From Anastrepha obliqua (taxonomy: Eukaryota > Arthropoda > Insecta > Diptera > Tephritidae): DNA of 64,000 bases. Every line of letters begins with the position of its first letter. Positions within the stretch are counted from its first letter, which is position 1. The notes beneath the pieces were generated by a model. It was not told the DNA's origin and did not search any database. It saw nothing but the letters and a program-made list of their open reading frames with translations. Made by a program: the position numbers and the translations under genes. The DNA lies in the NCBI RefSeq assembly GCF_027943255.1, contig NC_072892.1:124451792-124515791 (forward strand), in the 5' to 3' direction. Positions 43,875-55,529 of this stretch are shown piece after piece.

Positions 43875-46321
43875 CCCTCCGATGCTCGGTGCCTTATGAT
43901 GCGGTAAGTGCATCATAAGGGTCTGCCCAGACCCATACAAATAATGTAAGAAATACGGTTTTAAAAATAATTTTATTTATTTATTTGAACGGATTAGTAT
44001 TAATTACGAAGAGCAATTGGGTTTACAACTATATAGTTGCATGGAATGTTCATTAAGACATATGGGACGATTACATTTGCTGCAGTTATAACGAGTTTTA
44101 CGTCGCTTTTTCGAAGAAGAAGCAGCGCAATGGTAGCACCATGGCTGTGTTGAAGCAACTTGAGCATATGATTGTTGCTGTGCTGCTTCTGATGTCGATG
44201 GACAAGATTCCGGTACCTTAAAGTAGCGAAATAATTTATTTTAAATTAATAAATATGAATACATGCATACACATATAATATATTTATACGCGGAGATATA
44301 TGTAGGTGTGTATATAATTCATACTCACCTCGATATTGAAAAGATTCATTGCTTGTCTTATATGAGCAAACCTCCATACTAATGGGTTAGTCGCCAATTT
44401 CGTCATATGTGGGATAACTAGCTGCCGTGCCAATTCAATGATAAATGAGCTCCTCTTATCACTCTGCTTTGCCGGATTCAGCTCGTCATAGATGATGAAT
44501 GAGGCCAAACCGGCAATATCAAGCATATTATAAAACATTGCCAGTGGCCAACGGTTTGTCGAGCGTTTGCACGAATAGCCAGTCAACATTTGATCCATTG
44601 TATCTACCCCCGCTTTAAATTTATTGTAGTCCAAAATTTGATCTGGCTTGAATCCTTTCAATGGATCGGTGCTTTGACGGTAATGGGCAGTGGATAACAT
44701 AATTACTGGCTTTTTCGGCTTTGCCATATACGAGTACTGAGCGATATTATTATTATGATAACAAAATAAAGTGCTTTTAACATCACGCTTCGGGTTAAGC
44801 AATTCATGCGAAATGAAGGTCTTATTTTTTCTTACGGTACCGACGAAAGCCACTCTACGATCCATCAACATTTCTGCCAAGTTGTATTGTCAGCATAAAC
44901 AGTCCTACCGCTGTCCATATAATTTTCCATCAATTTCATGACGACCCGTTCACCTTGATTCGTTTCTCGCTGGCCACCTGGTGGTATAAATTATACCTTT
45001 CAAAGGGTAGTTTGAAACAGAGTCACAAATCCACCACACTTTCATGCCATATTTTGCCAGCTTACTCGGAATATATTGGGTGAATCGAGTGCGCCCACGA
45101 TATGGAAATAACTGTTCCTTGACGGTTACATGACAATCCGGAGTGTATGCTTTCTCTAAATTGGCCATCAGCATGAGCCATACATCGTCCAGGGCAGCAG
45201 ATTTGCTTTGCTTCAACCTCTCAGCACGAGTACCACAAGTAGTTAAGCTCTTGAACCGATTCAATAACATAGTGGCCTTATAAATTGGCATATTATAACT
45301 GGCCCACAATTCTTTCGCTGGCTAAGAATTCGAGTGGAATACACCAGCAATAAGTAGCATTCCAAAAAAGCATACATTTCGTCTTCGTTAGTCATTACCT
45401 AAGAACGCTGTTTATTACTGGGATGCTTTTCATTCCATAGACGAAACGCTTCAACGGCTTATCTGTTGGTTTCCCGCACAATGATACTTACGATTTCAGG
45501 AGACAGCAATAGCTTGAAAAGAGCTTTATGACTCGGTGACGCTCCTCGTAGCGGCCCTTTACGAGTAAAAGTTGTAACATTGTGACAACGAGGCCTTCCA
45601 GGTGGTGGAGGATTTGAATTCCACATCTTACCATCTTTCGACCTGTATATAAGGCCCTGGGTAATAGATGTGCTGCATGATTCCATTGTGGTTGAAGCCT
45701 GAAGGGCGATAGCTTCTCTACACAAATCCTCAATATCATCATGGTTTTCACCCAGAACAGCCTCTAACTCGATTTCCTGCTCTATATCTGATGCTTCACC
45801 GAAGTCATCTTCATCTGGAAAATATTCATCATCTTCTACGTCGCCACTTGTTTCAAATGGATCGGACTCCTGTCCCATAATTTCTTCAATTTGTGCCTGA
45901 AGTCGCTGACGTTCTTCCGGACTCACATTTGCTGCACTTAGCTTACGAAGCAAACGCGTCATCACATCAACTTCATCCATATTTACTTGTTCCATTTTAT
46001 TAAAAAAACCACTTCCCACTAATTAAAAAACACGAGTTCACTTTTATTTTCAAATGTCAACTAAAAAATTATCTCTGCCGTTGCCTCCGCTAACAGTTTA
46101 GTTGTTTACACCTAACGGTTAACCAATTTACATGAGAAGCTTATATGGGCCTACACAGACCCATGTGAGCTTAATTAACGAAATTAGTTTAAAATTATTA
46201 TTTTTACAACAAATATAGCAAAAATCTTAATTTTGCTACTTCATTGTGTTTAGCACACTAAATTTTAGGAAGTCATGGATTAAGAAGCCTCAGATATTAA
46301 AAATAAAAGATCTACGGAGGG
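43875..46321 (-). mobile_element. piggyBac-like element, innermost layer of the nest
   Basis: The ends CCCTCCGATGCTCGG and (reverse) CCCTCCGTAGATC are each flanked by TTAA (43871-43874 and 46322-46325), the piggyBac target duplication. The 2447-bp body carries one minus-strand transposase gene and inserts in the 5' region of mariner J. The only terminal homology visible is the first eight bases. Confidence 0.9.
44004..46019 (-). pseudogene. piggyBac-like transposase, inactivated
   Basis: An acidic N-terminus (MEQVNMDEVDVMTRLLRKLS; start 46019 or the inner Met at 45995) leads to VTTFTRKGPLRG and the core (ELWASYNMPIYKATMLLNRF, KEQLFPYRGRTRFTQYIPSK, KYGMKVWWICDS). Then follow GRTVYADN, FVGTVRKNK, AGVDTMDQM and a C-terminal Cys-rich domain (CYHCAAS...NCSKCNRPIC). 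That domain lies after a 112-bp intron (44217-44328, GTGAGT...TTAAG). Stops near 45459 and about 45400, a deletion after ADN near 44880, and Lys in place of the usual Asp in VDEQL show that it is dead. The other two catalytic Asp candidates remain. Confidence 0.85.
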
Positions 46322-47854
46322 TTAAATCGGTAAAACGTTTACCGAAACATTTGAATTGATGAAAAAAGTGTATGGCGATGATTGTCTATCTCGTGCCACA
46401 GTTCATGAGTGGTTTACACGTTTCAGAGATGGTTGTGAAGACATAAGTGACGATGAACACACGGGCCGCCAAAAATCAGTAATCACCGAAACCTACATCG
46501 AAATTGTTCAAAAATGAACCGAAGTCATCGTTGAAATTCATGGAATCGGAGTTGAATATCTCCAAAACACCGATTTATCGCATTTTAACTGATCGTTTGG
46601 GCTTACGCAGCGTCTGTGCTCGTTTCATTCCGAACAAGTTAACTGAGGTCCAAAAATTTGCTTCAACATTCTACATTCGAAAGACCTCCTTAAGAAGCGA
46701 GAAAAGACAAGAACTTCCTTTACAACATTGTAACTGGTGATGAAACGTAGTGTTTCCAACATAAACGTGAAACTAAGCGTCAAAATGCTGAATGGAAGAC
46801 CCCAGATGAGCCACCACCCAAAAAAATCGCGTTTGGAGAAGTTAAGTCGATGGTCTTTTGTTTTTATTCCAAGGGAATTGTTCACTAGGAGTTTCTGCCG
46901 GCCAAACCGTCAATGCAATTTTCTATCTTGGCGTTGTGAAGTGAGGTCGAATTCGCCTTGAATACCGCGAAGGAGGAAGCTGGCTCTAATTGCATGATAA
47001 TGCACCATCTCATCGATCCACTCTTCTGACTAATTTTTTGACTAGGCATCGCATTTTAGCCATCAATCCCCTACCGTATTCGCCTGATATGGATACCTGT
47101 GACTTCTACCTATTCGGCAAATTGCATTTGGCCATGAAAGGAAAACGATTTGCGCCCGTAGAGGCCATCCAAAGACAGGTACCGACTTCCTGGAGGACAT
47201 ACCGGTCAATGACCTGAAACACTCTTTGGAAAAGCTTTTAGATCGCGCAAAACAGTGTATCGAGTGAATAAATAAACTCGAAGTTATCAGAACAAAGCTC
47301 CTGTCGTTTCTCTTGTAGCTCAGTCTTGTTTATTTTGGACTTCACCTTGCAGTGCCAACACGTTCTTTTGATAACTTTATGCTGTCAGCTAATTCACGCA
47401 AGTTCACTTTTCGATCATTCACTTACTGCCTCATTTGAACGTCTACTGTGTGGTACCTCATCGGTGTCTCTACGACCACGTTTGAATTCTGTTGAAGTTT
47501 TATTGTTGTTTCTGATGGAGCGGAGTCCCCATAACACTTTTCAAGCCGTTGCTGCGCTTGAAGGGTATTTTTCCCATCTAGAAGAAGTGTAAAATTTAAA
47601 CACGAAATTCCTTTTGATCTATTGTTTTGAAAGAAACGAAAGTAGCTTAGCACTCTTAGCACAATAACTCATGAACTAAAGAATAGAATATCATGTATTA
47701 AATGTTATCAGAGACATTAAAGAATTCGATGGTACAGAGACATTCTACGAGTTAGCAACGGTGGTTGGTTGGTTGATTGGAGTGGTAGTTCATCCAGAAT
47801 CTAACTAGCGCTTCCGCTCCATTTTGTTGCCATATCCTCACTACCTATTTGTTT

Positions 47855-48760
47855 AATGATTACTTGCACCTTGAATACATCCAGTCTTTGCTGTTTAAGA
47901 ACCTTATTAGGTTGTTGACGGCTAAGCCAGACAGTTGTTCGAGACTCTCGAGGGTTGACATTCTCTCCTTCAATAAGGCAAGGCATTCACAGAGGAAATG
48001 GAAAATCGTTTCCTTTTTTCTTTGGTTGTTTACAATTGTGACAGTGTGTGTTGTGAGGGATACCCACACTTGGCCGCTTGTTCTCCGACAGACCAAAAGC
48101 CTGTTATGACTGCCGTGAGTGTGCAGGCATCCCTTCATTTCATATTTGTCAGTATTGAGGTCTGTTTGTGGTTGTAGGTGGACCATAACGTACTGTTAAC
48201 TTTGCATGTTGTCTGGTCTTTCCATTTGCACTCCGCGATTCGCAGGTTTTTTGAGGAAATTGGAAGGAAAATTGAGGAAACGATTGCACCCAGTGTGTGA
48301 ATACCGATTCTGCATGAACGTTACCCATGGCAGATCCCCCTTTTATCAGTTCGTCAGCTTCCTCAATGTTGCCATGTCCCAGAACCCTGATTAATGTAAC
48401 TTCATGCTTTACACCCAAGATGGTTAGGCTCTTTCTGCTTTGTTCCACCGAGTTTAGAGGTTGTTGTAGCTGCCGAAGTCTGTGATTAGTAGCCTACCTT
48501 ATACCCCTATGGCCAGGGAAGCCGCACAGCTTTTCAATTCTAAGTCTATCAAAATATATACAAGGTCCAACACCACAATGCTGTTTAGAGCCCTCAACAG
48601 AGACTGTGGAGTCGAAGTTGTTTAGTAAAAGTCCCTTTACTCCATTCCTCCTCAGATGGAAAGAGAATGTTCCCGTCGGAACGATGTGATCATTCGACTC
48701 CGAGGTATAATGAGTTTGTCGCAATAATATTTAGATTGGCATGGCCATAAGTTTTTCCCC
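47855..48760 (-). pseudogene. LINE fragment: RNase H domain (R1/LOA-like)
   Basis: On the minus strand frames contain SVEGSKQHCGVGPCIYFDRL, IRVLGHGNIEEADELIKGGS and a C-terminal TIFHFLCECLALL. These correspond to the TDGSK start, the GHxxIxGNxxADELA block and the Cys/His C-terminus. Frames are shifted between blocks. Confidence 0.65.
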
Positions 48761-48851
48761 TCCATCTTCTCAATATGGATATCTACAAGTGTCAGTACAA
48801 TAAGAGCCTCCATAGGACACGATCTAAATGCACCGACCGTAATTGTACAGT

Positions 48852-49235
48852 AGGGCGGGTCGATTTAAAAATCGTTCATTGCTCTGTGAAAATCGTATTC
48901 TAGGGATCAAAATAAGAAACTTTGCCGAAGGAACCATACCTCTAAAACAAATTCTGATGTCCCCCAATTTAAAAATATCACCATTTTTGGCCTTTACATG
49001 AAAAAATCAGCTAAATGGCTTTGTTTTTTTCTTTATTTTTATTTATTTATTTAGTCAGAACATATGTAAATGAAAAAATTAATTTAAGTCAGTTATAGAA
49101 AAGAAACTAAAAAGTTCGACCCAAATTGGGGGACATCAGAATTCGTTTTAGAGATATGGTTCCTTCGGCAAAGTTTCTTATTTTGATCCCCAGAATATGA
49201 TTTTCACAGAGCAATGCGCGATTTTTTTGCCTCCC
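48852..49235. mobile_element. foldback MITE with long inverted arms
   Basis: About 92 bp at 48879-48970 are the imperfect reverse complement of 49123-49215 (GCTCTGTGAAAATCGTATTC... at the left). The loop is AT-rich, about 150 bp, with no coding frame. Outer ends AGGGCGGGTCGATTT and (reverse) GGGGAGGCAAAAA are less well matched. Confidence 0.78.
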
Positions 49236-49350
49236 CACAAATCTGATCTTTGTATTCTGCTAAGTAGTTTGATATTGTAATCTCTTCCAAGAACTTTTCA
49301 TCAAACTGCCGATCCGTATGATAAAACTGGCCGCATAACCGCCTTATACA

Positions 49351-49535
49351 GGGTCTGGAACTCGAAGTGTAACCAGTTAAAAAGGCAATAAACTTAGTTT
49401 GGAAAATTACTTTTATTCAATTCAAAGTAAAAAATGTGCGAAAATAATACAAAATTAGGAGTCAATTTACTTCTACTCGATATGACCACCTTTTGCCTTG
49501 ACTATGGCCTTGAGACCGTCCAGAAACAATGCCTG
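49351..49535 (-). mobile_element. maT-like 3' end fragment, copy D
   Basis: The reverse complement of the last 185 bp or so of the maT copies, including GGTCATATCGAGTAGAAGTA and the terminal repeat CAGGGTCTGGAACTCGAAG. The 5' side is cut where homology ends near 49535. Confidence 0.75.
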
Positions 49536-49914
49536 TTTCTCGGGACTACCGCTAGATGGGATAGACAACAATTGTATATCCAGATATCAAGAAAATCTCT
49601 TTTACTTCTCAACTTCGCTCTTTTTGCGGAAAAAATTGAAGTTCAACGTAAAAAAGATATTGAACTTTCCTCATATGAAATAAAGTATACGCAGTGGGTA
49701 CTATAAAAAAAATGTATTTTTGTTGCACGGTGTTATATAAGATTTTTAGCAAAAGCAGTCAGAGCTTTCCACGTAAGAAAACTAAAGCTCGCTCTCAGCT
49801 TTGCAGTGCTCTGATTTGACGCTTGTTTACAAAGCATATTGGCTTATCGCTGAGCTCTGTATGACTTGAAGTTATGGTTTTAATTGCAATACTGGTTAAT
49901 TGAGAAAAAGTAAC

Positions 49915-50470
49915 GAGGTAGTAGTATTGGAATTTATAGTGACAATCAAGCTGCACTAAAAGCCCTTGCTAATCCACGCTGCTCCTCGAAATTAGTCGGT
50001 GATTGTAAGACAAAACTGAACAGTGTTGCAAAACACAATAAACTTAGTCTTATTTATGTACCTGGACATTGTGGTATTACAGGGAACAAACTGGCTGATA
50101 AACTGACAAATGAATGATCTGTAAGCATATCACTAGGCCCTGAACCCGTTCTAGGTATCAATTCAGCAGCGATTCAACTATGGATTGACGACTTCATAAG
50201 GTCTACCTATAGTCGACGTTGGTCTATGTTGGACTTCTGCAGAGTAGCCAAATGCTTTGTGAAAGAACCAAACTGGAAATTAACGACTGATCTCCTAAAA
50301 CTTAGTAGAAATTGCTGGGAGTACTGGTTGGTGTAATTACAGGGCACAACGTCTGTGGTCAGCACATGGCTATCATGGGCACTGCATGAGCATTTTCTTT
50401 GTAGCTGTCCGGCGTTTTCTAGAATCAGACTTATGGTGAGCAAAAGTTCAAACTCTTCCTCTTCCGGATC
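49915..50470 (+). pseudogene. LINE RNase H 3' part and C-terminus
   Basis: The frame reads IGIYSDNQAALKALANPRCS, then SLIYVPGHCGITGNKLADKL and CRVAKCFVKEPNWKL, with TGA near 50116. It is the second half of a retrotransposon RNase H plus tail. Confidence 0.68.
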
Positions 50471-50579
50471 TCTTAAGATTCATCAATGAATCCAAAAGAT
50501 TTGCGAAAGCGTGACCTCAAAACAATAAATTATCATGGAAGTACAATATATTAGATAGGAAGAAAAAAACCAGTAACTA

Positions 50580-51217
50580 TACGATTGTAAAAAGATGCTG
50601 GGAGTTGCATGGGGTCTATCTCCCGCTATAATGTATTGGTGCTACTCAGCTATAGTAAATCAAATATTACTATACGGTGCTCTGGTGTGGTGGACTGCGC
50701 TAAGAAACCCGACAGATAAAAACGTTTGTAACGTATTCTACGTCTTGGTGCACTCTGCACCACAGGTGCATTGAGAACTACTCCAACGGCAGCGCTTCAA
50801 AGAATACTCAACTTACCAACGATTGACATTGCGGCGGAATGTCTAGCAGTTAAATCTGCCGTAAGACTCAGCGCAACAGACAAATTTACCTGTAAAACAT
50901 TCGGACATAGCTCAATAAGCATGAGATACAGGGTCCAGACAGACTATATGACTTCGAAATGCAATTGGGTGAAAAATGAATGAATGAAAGATGAATGATT
51001 GAAACCTAACCCAAAAATTCTTAATATATTTACTGATGGCTCGAAAATGATGGACGGAGTAGGTGCAGGGATTTATTGCACAGAACTGGACATCAGGCGA
51101 CCAATTAAACTCACTGACCATTGTAGTATTTTTCAAGCAGAAGTCTTTGCGATAGGAAAGCCTGCAGAAAGAGCACTAGCAAGGACATGGAGCAACTCGA
51201 ACATAAATCTATACTAA
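50580..51217 (+). pseudogene. LINE RT thumb and RNase H 5' part
   Basis: LGVAWGLSPAIMYWCYSAIV and LLYGALVWWTALRNPTDKNV belong to the RT thumb. FTDGSKMMDGVGAGIYCTEL and IFQAEVFAIGKPAERALA are the first half of an RNase H. It ends at 51217, where a Helitron-like 5' end begins. It would precede the 49915 fragment in a normal element. Confidence 0.68.
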
Positions 51218-52800
51218 TATTATAAAGAGGAAAACTTTGTTTGTTTGTAATGAATAGGCTCAAAAACTACTGGACCGATTTTAAAAATTCTTTCACCATT
51301 CGAAAGCTACATCATCCACGAGTAACATGGATTATATTTTATTTTGGAAATAGGGCTCGAGATATAGGTCAAAACATGGACCCGGGTAACCTTCGGATGT
51401 GTATGTACAATATGGGTATCAAATGGAAGCTGTTGGTGAATGCTTTAGTCCAGAGTATTTTTCATGCCGCTCCGTGACTATGGTCTCGAGATAGAGACCA
51501 AAACGTGGACCCTAGAATGTGTTTGTACAATATGGATATCAAATTGAAGCTGTTGGTGAATGCTTTAGTACAGAGTATTTTTCATGCCGCTCCGTGACTG
51601 GGGTCTCGAGATATAGGTCAAAACGTGGACCCGGGTAACCTTCGGTTGTGTATGTACAATATGGGTATCAAATGAAAGCTGTTGATAAGTACTTTAATAC
51701 GGGGTAATTTTCATACCTATTGATGACTAGGGTCTGGAAATATATGCCAAAACGTGGACCCGCCGTGCCTTTGCACCGAATTAAACCAAACTTACACACA
51801 TTGTTAAGGAGGTATTGAAGATGGTTTCCGTATAGTTTGGATACCTATTGGTAGATAGGGTCTCGAGATATAGGTCAAAACGTGGACCCGGGTAACCTTC
51901 GGATGTGTATGTACAATATGGGTATCAAATGGAAGCTGTTGGTGAATGCTTTAGTTCAGAGTATTTCCATCCGCTCCGTGACTAGGGTCTCGAGATAGAG
52001 ACCAAAACGTGGACCCTAGAATGTGTTTGTACAATATGGATATCAAATGAAAGCTGTTGATAAGTGCTTTAATACGGGGTAATTTTCATACCTATTGATG
52101 ACTAGGGTCTGGAAATATATGCCAAAACGTGGACCCGCCGTGTCTTTGCACCGAATTAAACCAAACTTACACACATTGTTAAGGAGGTATTGAAGATGGT
52201 TTCCGTATAGTTTGGATACCTATTGGTAGATAGGGTCTCGAGATATAGGTCAAAAAGTGGACCCGGGTAACCTTCGGATGTATATGTACAATATGGGTAT
52301 CAAACGGAAGCTGTTGGTGAATGCTTTAGTTCAGAGTATTTCCATCCGCTCCGTGACTAGGGTCTCGAGATATAGGTCTAAACGTGGACCCGGGTAACCT
52401 TTGGTTGTGTATGTACAATATGGGTATCAAATGAAAGCTGTTGATAAGTGCTTTAATACGGGGTAATTTTCATACCTATTGATGACTAGGGTCTCGAAAT
52501 ATATGCCAAAACGTGGACCCGCCGTGTCTTTGCACCGAATTAAACCAAACTTACGCACATTGTTAAGTAAGTATAGAAAATGGGTTTCGTAAAGTTTGGT
52601 TGTAATTCGGAGCACTGGCAACGGGTACATCGTTCTTTTGAACCAGCCATAATGTCGCTTACTTTTTTAACGCTTTGGGCGGAACTGAACTGTCAAATTG
52701 ACAGTGTGAGTTACAATGTGTCAATATTTCTTTCTGATTTGGATGCCATAAGGAAAAAACGTAAGTGCAACATGTAAAAATTGTTTGTGAATTTTTTTGG
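51211..52800 (+). mobile_element. Helitron-like non-autonomous element with internal tandem array
   Basis: The 5' end, TCTATACTAATATTATAAAG then TTTGTTTGTTTG and ACTACTGGACCGATTT, is a motif I know from insect Helitron-like repeats. It interrupts LINE sequence. A tandem array fills the centre. The 3' limit is unclear; the segment to about 52800 with CTGTCAAATTGACAG is included tentatively. No Rep/helicase frame is present. Confidence 0.55.
51350..52570. repeat. ten-unit tandem array, about 120-130 bp per unit
   Basis: Each unit opens with a version of AGGGTCTCGAGATATAGGTC followed by AAACGTGGACCC; these lie near 51351, 51480, 51600, 51729, 51857, 51987, 52105, 52230, 52357 and 52487. Three unit types can be told apart by what follows: GGGTAACC (A), TAGAATG (B) and GCCGTG (C). 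The order is A B A C A B C A A C. Short open frames in it are incidental. Confidence 0.85.
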
Positions 52801-52959
52801 AGTGGATTTTGGAACAGTAAATAATTTCTTACGAAATTTGAGAATTTAATGTGAAATCCGAATGAAATTATGTGTTCGTGGAAAAAAAAATTTTTTTCGT
52901 TTTTTTTTTTGAAAACTATAAAAGGATAATGGTTAAAAAAGCTCCAATACTTAATAAAA

Positions 52960-53085
52960 CATATAAATTGAAACGAAAAATTCATGGATGATCAGGAAAA
53001 AAGACGATTGTTTATTCATATGCGTTGATTTGAAATTTAAAAGCAATCTTCTTTTTTCCTGATTTTCAATTTATATTTTATATCG
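52960..53085. repeat. imperfect inverted repeat
   Basis: TATAAATTGAAA...ATCAGGAAAAAAGA at the left pairs with TCTTTTTTCCTGAT...TTTCAATTTATA at the right, around about 53020. It is probably a small foldback or MITE end. Confidence 0.55.
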
Positions 53086-53139
53086 TGTGTTATCACACAT
53101 TTGGACTTATTTGAGAGGGTGTGCGAAGTCTAAATGATT

Positions 53140-53345
53140 TGTGGAGCATTGAAAGCCAACGTTACTAAAGTTATTCACCAGATACCGAAAGAAGTCCTCC
53201 AGCGAGTCATTCAAAATTGGTATTTAGGATGGCCGAATTACGGTGCAGTTACGGCCAACATTTAACAGGGATTTAAGGGACTTCTTTAAAAAGTAAATGT
53301 CATGAATGGTTCTATACAAAAATAATAAAGATTGGCCAATCATTT
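53140..53345 (+). repeat. transposase C-terminal scrap (pairs with 2.2-2.35 kb)
   Basis: ALKANVTKVIHQIPKEVLQR and VIQNW are typical of DD41D-type transposase C-termini. The following 60 bp match the 2285-2345 fragment in reverse. Confidence 0.5.
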
Positions 53346-54427
53346 TGGGTTTTCGTTGTTTTATTTCAATTTAAAATCCGATATCTCTAAATTGATCACC
53401 CTTTATTTATTGTTTTTTTTCAAACAAGTTCGGCAATATTGCGGCAGCGATTCAGCTGAGTATCACCAACAGTCAAGAATGATAGAAACAAGATTACGCC
53501 CATCAGAGAGTGTGTGACGTCGCATTAGCTGAGTTGTGGAGTGTTGCCAACCATTTGCTCGTCGCAATAAATTTAGTGCTTTTTTAAACCCAAAATGCGA
53601 AAATTTGGAAGTTTGGTGTTTGTTTCTTTTTTTTTAATTTCAAGCTATCGAAACTGTAAGTTAAAAAAACTGATTAAACAAAAGTATGTTAAAAAAGGCC
53701 ACTCTGAGAAGATTTTAGTGTTAATGAAAAATTTTGGTTCTTATAAAATTTGATATTTTCAAAGTGAAAATTTAACTTTTTGTTCCATTTAAGGTTATGT
53801 TAGAATATTAAATCTTCTTCTCTACACGCTTCTTTACATTGAAAACTATTTTACTGAATGCAACTTAAAACCATAAAAATTTGGTATTTTATTTTCTTTA
53901 AATGAGCATTTTAGTGTGTTTTTATATCCAAAGCTAGGCCGCACAGTATCGAGAGAGAGATTTGACTGCTGAAAGGAGGAGAACACCAACAATAACCGAA
54001 ATCGAGGGCAATGCGGCCAGATTTAAAAAAAGTAAAGCTAAATAAAACTGAGTGAATTATTAAACTAATTTTTAAAAAATGTTAATTTTAAAAAATTATA
54101 AACCTGATGAAAGAACTAAAACTTCGAGACTAAATAACAAAAAAAAAATGCCAAATCAAGTTACGAAAATGGTGATCTGGCCATACTGGTGCTAATACGA
54201 CGTCACTCATTGTCAAATTTGCTGAGAGCAAAGTAACGGTACCACGATAGGCGCCATCCCATTATTCTTTTCATCATGACCAACAGGCATTAAAAAACTA
54301 ACAGGACCCCAATATTGCTGTAATTATTTAGTGCAGCGAACACACCCTAATCACTAGTTCCACGCCTCTCATAAACACTTCTCACTCCTTTCAACTCATC
54401 TCCCCTCCAGAGTACTGTTTACAAGCT
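53346..54427. other. unassigned AT-rich stretch
   Basis: No recognisable coding or transposon sequence between the transposase scrap and the maT copy. Confidence 0.45.
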
Positions 54428-55437
54428 TAAAGTAAATAAAGTTCTTGTTCATCGCCCCATTACTCGTTACAATGATACTGGCAGCATCGCGAAACGTCAT
54501 GGAAGTGGTCATCAAAAGACTACAACATCATGTGAAATAGTTCAAAAAGTAAAGAAGTGACTTGAGCGAAATCCCCGACGAAGTGTCAATCAAATTGCGA
54601 AATAACTGAAAATATCTGACCATAGCATCCGCCGCATACTGAGAAATTATCTCAAAGTTAAGCCTTAAAAGATCCAAAAGGCGCATGATCTCACACCAAA
54701 GCAGCAACAAATCAGACTTCAGAGAGCGAAGGAGTTGCTTCGCTTGGCCGAAAGCGGGCAATTTCCGAAAGTTGTGTTTTCTGACGAGAACATTTTTCAG
54801 ACCGAGCAATTCGTTACTATCTAAACGATAGGGTTTGTTTGACCGACCGTTCATACGAGAATGTGAGTCATCGATTGACCACCAGGAGGCAGCACACGCC
54901 ACAGGTAGTGGTTTGTAACCGCAGATGGGCGCTCTCCAATCCTTTTCATCGAGCCTGGCGTCAAGGTAAGTGAGAAATATTATCGGGAAAGTATTCTGGA
55001 GGATACTTTTAAGCCGACTTTCGGTTGCAGACCATGGACGATTCAACAGGACTCGGCACCGTCTCACAAAGCTCGAGTGAACCAAGAACGACTAAAAAAC
55101 AACGTTCCGAACTTCATAACGTTCACACAATGGCTCTCAAATTCACCAGACACGAATCCGATGGATTATTCTCTTAGAGCCCTTTTGGAGAGCAAAGTCC
55201 GAACTAAAAGATTCACCAGTCGCGAGGCGCTGCAAGTCACATTCGGGCAGCTGGCGATTCGTTTCTGGGCCATCTCAAGGCGATGATCAAGGCAAAAGGA
55301 GGTCATATCGAGCAAAAGTAAATTGATTCTCGAATTTGTATTATTTTCACACATTTTTTACTTTGAATTGAATAAAAGTAATTTTCCAAACTAAATTTAT
55401 GGTCATTTTAATTTGTTACACTTCGAGTGCCGGATCC
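54428..55437 (+). mobile_element. maT-like (DD37D) element, copy C, 5'-truncated
   Basis: Starts inside the transposase gene (KVNKVLVHRPITRYNDTGSI) and ends at the intact right terminal repeat ending GCCGGATCCTG. First Asp block KVVFSDENIFQTEQ, second QQDSAPSHKARVNQE and third NPMDYSL are all readable, with 37 residues between the last two Asp. Stops near 54557 and 54602 and other frameshifts inactivate it. It is the best reference among the four copies for the catalytic core. Confidence 0.78.
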
Positions 55438-55529
55438 TGTACTTCAATATCAGCTGTTTATGGATATGGCATGACTAATCGACAAATGCTGTAATGTTAC
55501 GGCTATGACGTTATGGCTACGGCACCACT

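Larger units (their letters stand above)
43748..47349 (+). mobile_element. mariner J, middle layer of the nest
   Basis: Inverted ends CAAGGTGAAGTCCAAAAT are at both termini. The frame after the inner insertion reads ETFELMKKVYGDDCLSRATV, HEWFTRFRDGCEDISDDEHT, later PYSPDMDTCDFYLFGKLHLA. Stops near 46516 and frameshifts near 46740 and 46960 inactivate it. Without the inner piggyBac it is about 1.15 kb, a normal mariner length. Confidence 0.82.
43319..47690 (-). mobile_element. mariner M, outer shell of a three-level nest
   Basis: The 3' end starts at 43319 (CACATAGGCTGAAAAGTCCC). The minus frame near 43745-43640 reads ILHEHLTMRKLCSQWVPRLL. The matching N-terminal half is beyond the insertion, at 47662-47350 (LLLDGKNTLQAQQRLEKCYG and LRELADSIKLSKERVGT). 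The two halves meet around one TA. The C-terminal catalytic region is decayed and its 5' terminal repeat was not found. Confidence 0.75.

Noticed and set aside
51350..52570. Regular repeats that could suggest a CRISPR array
   Set aside because: Units are contiguous with no unique spacers, about 125 bp long, in a eukaryotic Helitron-like context.
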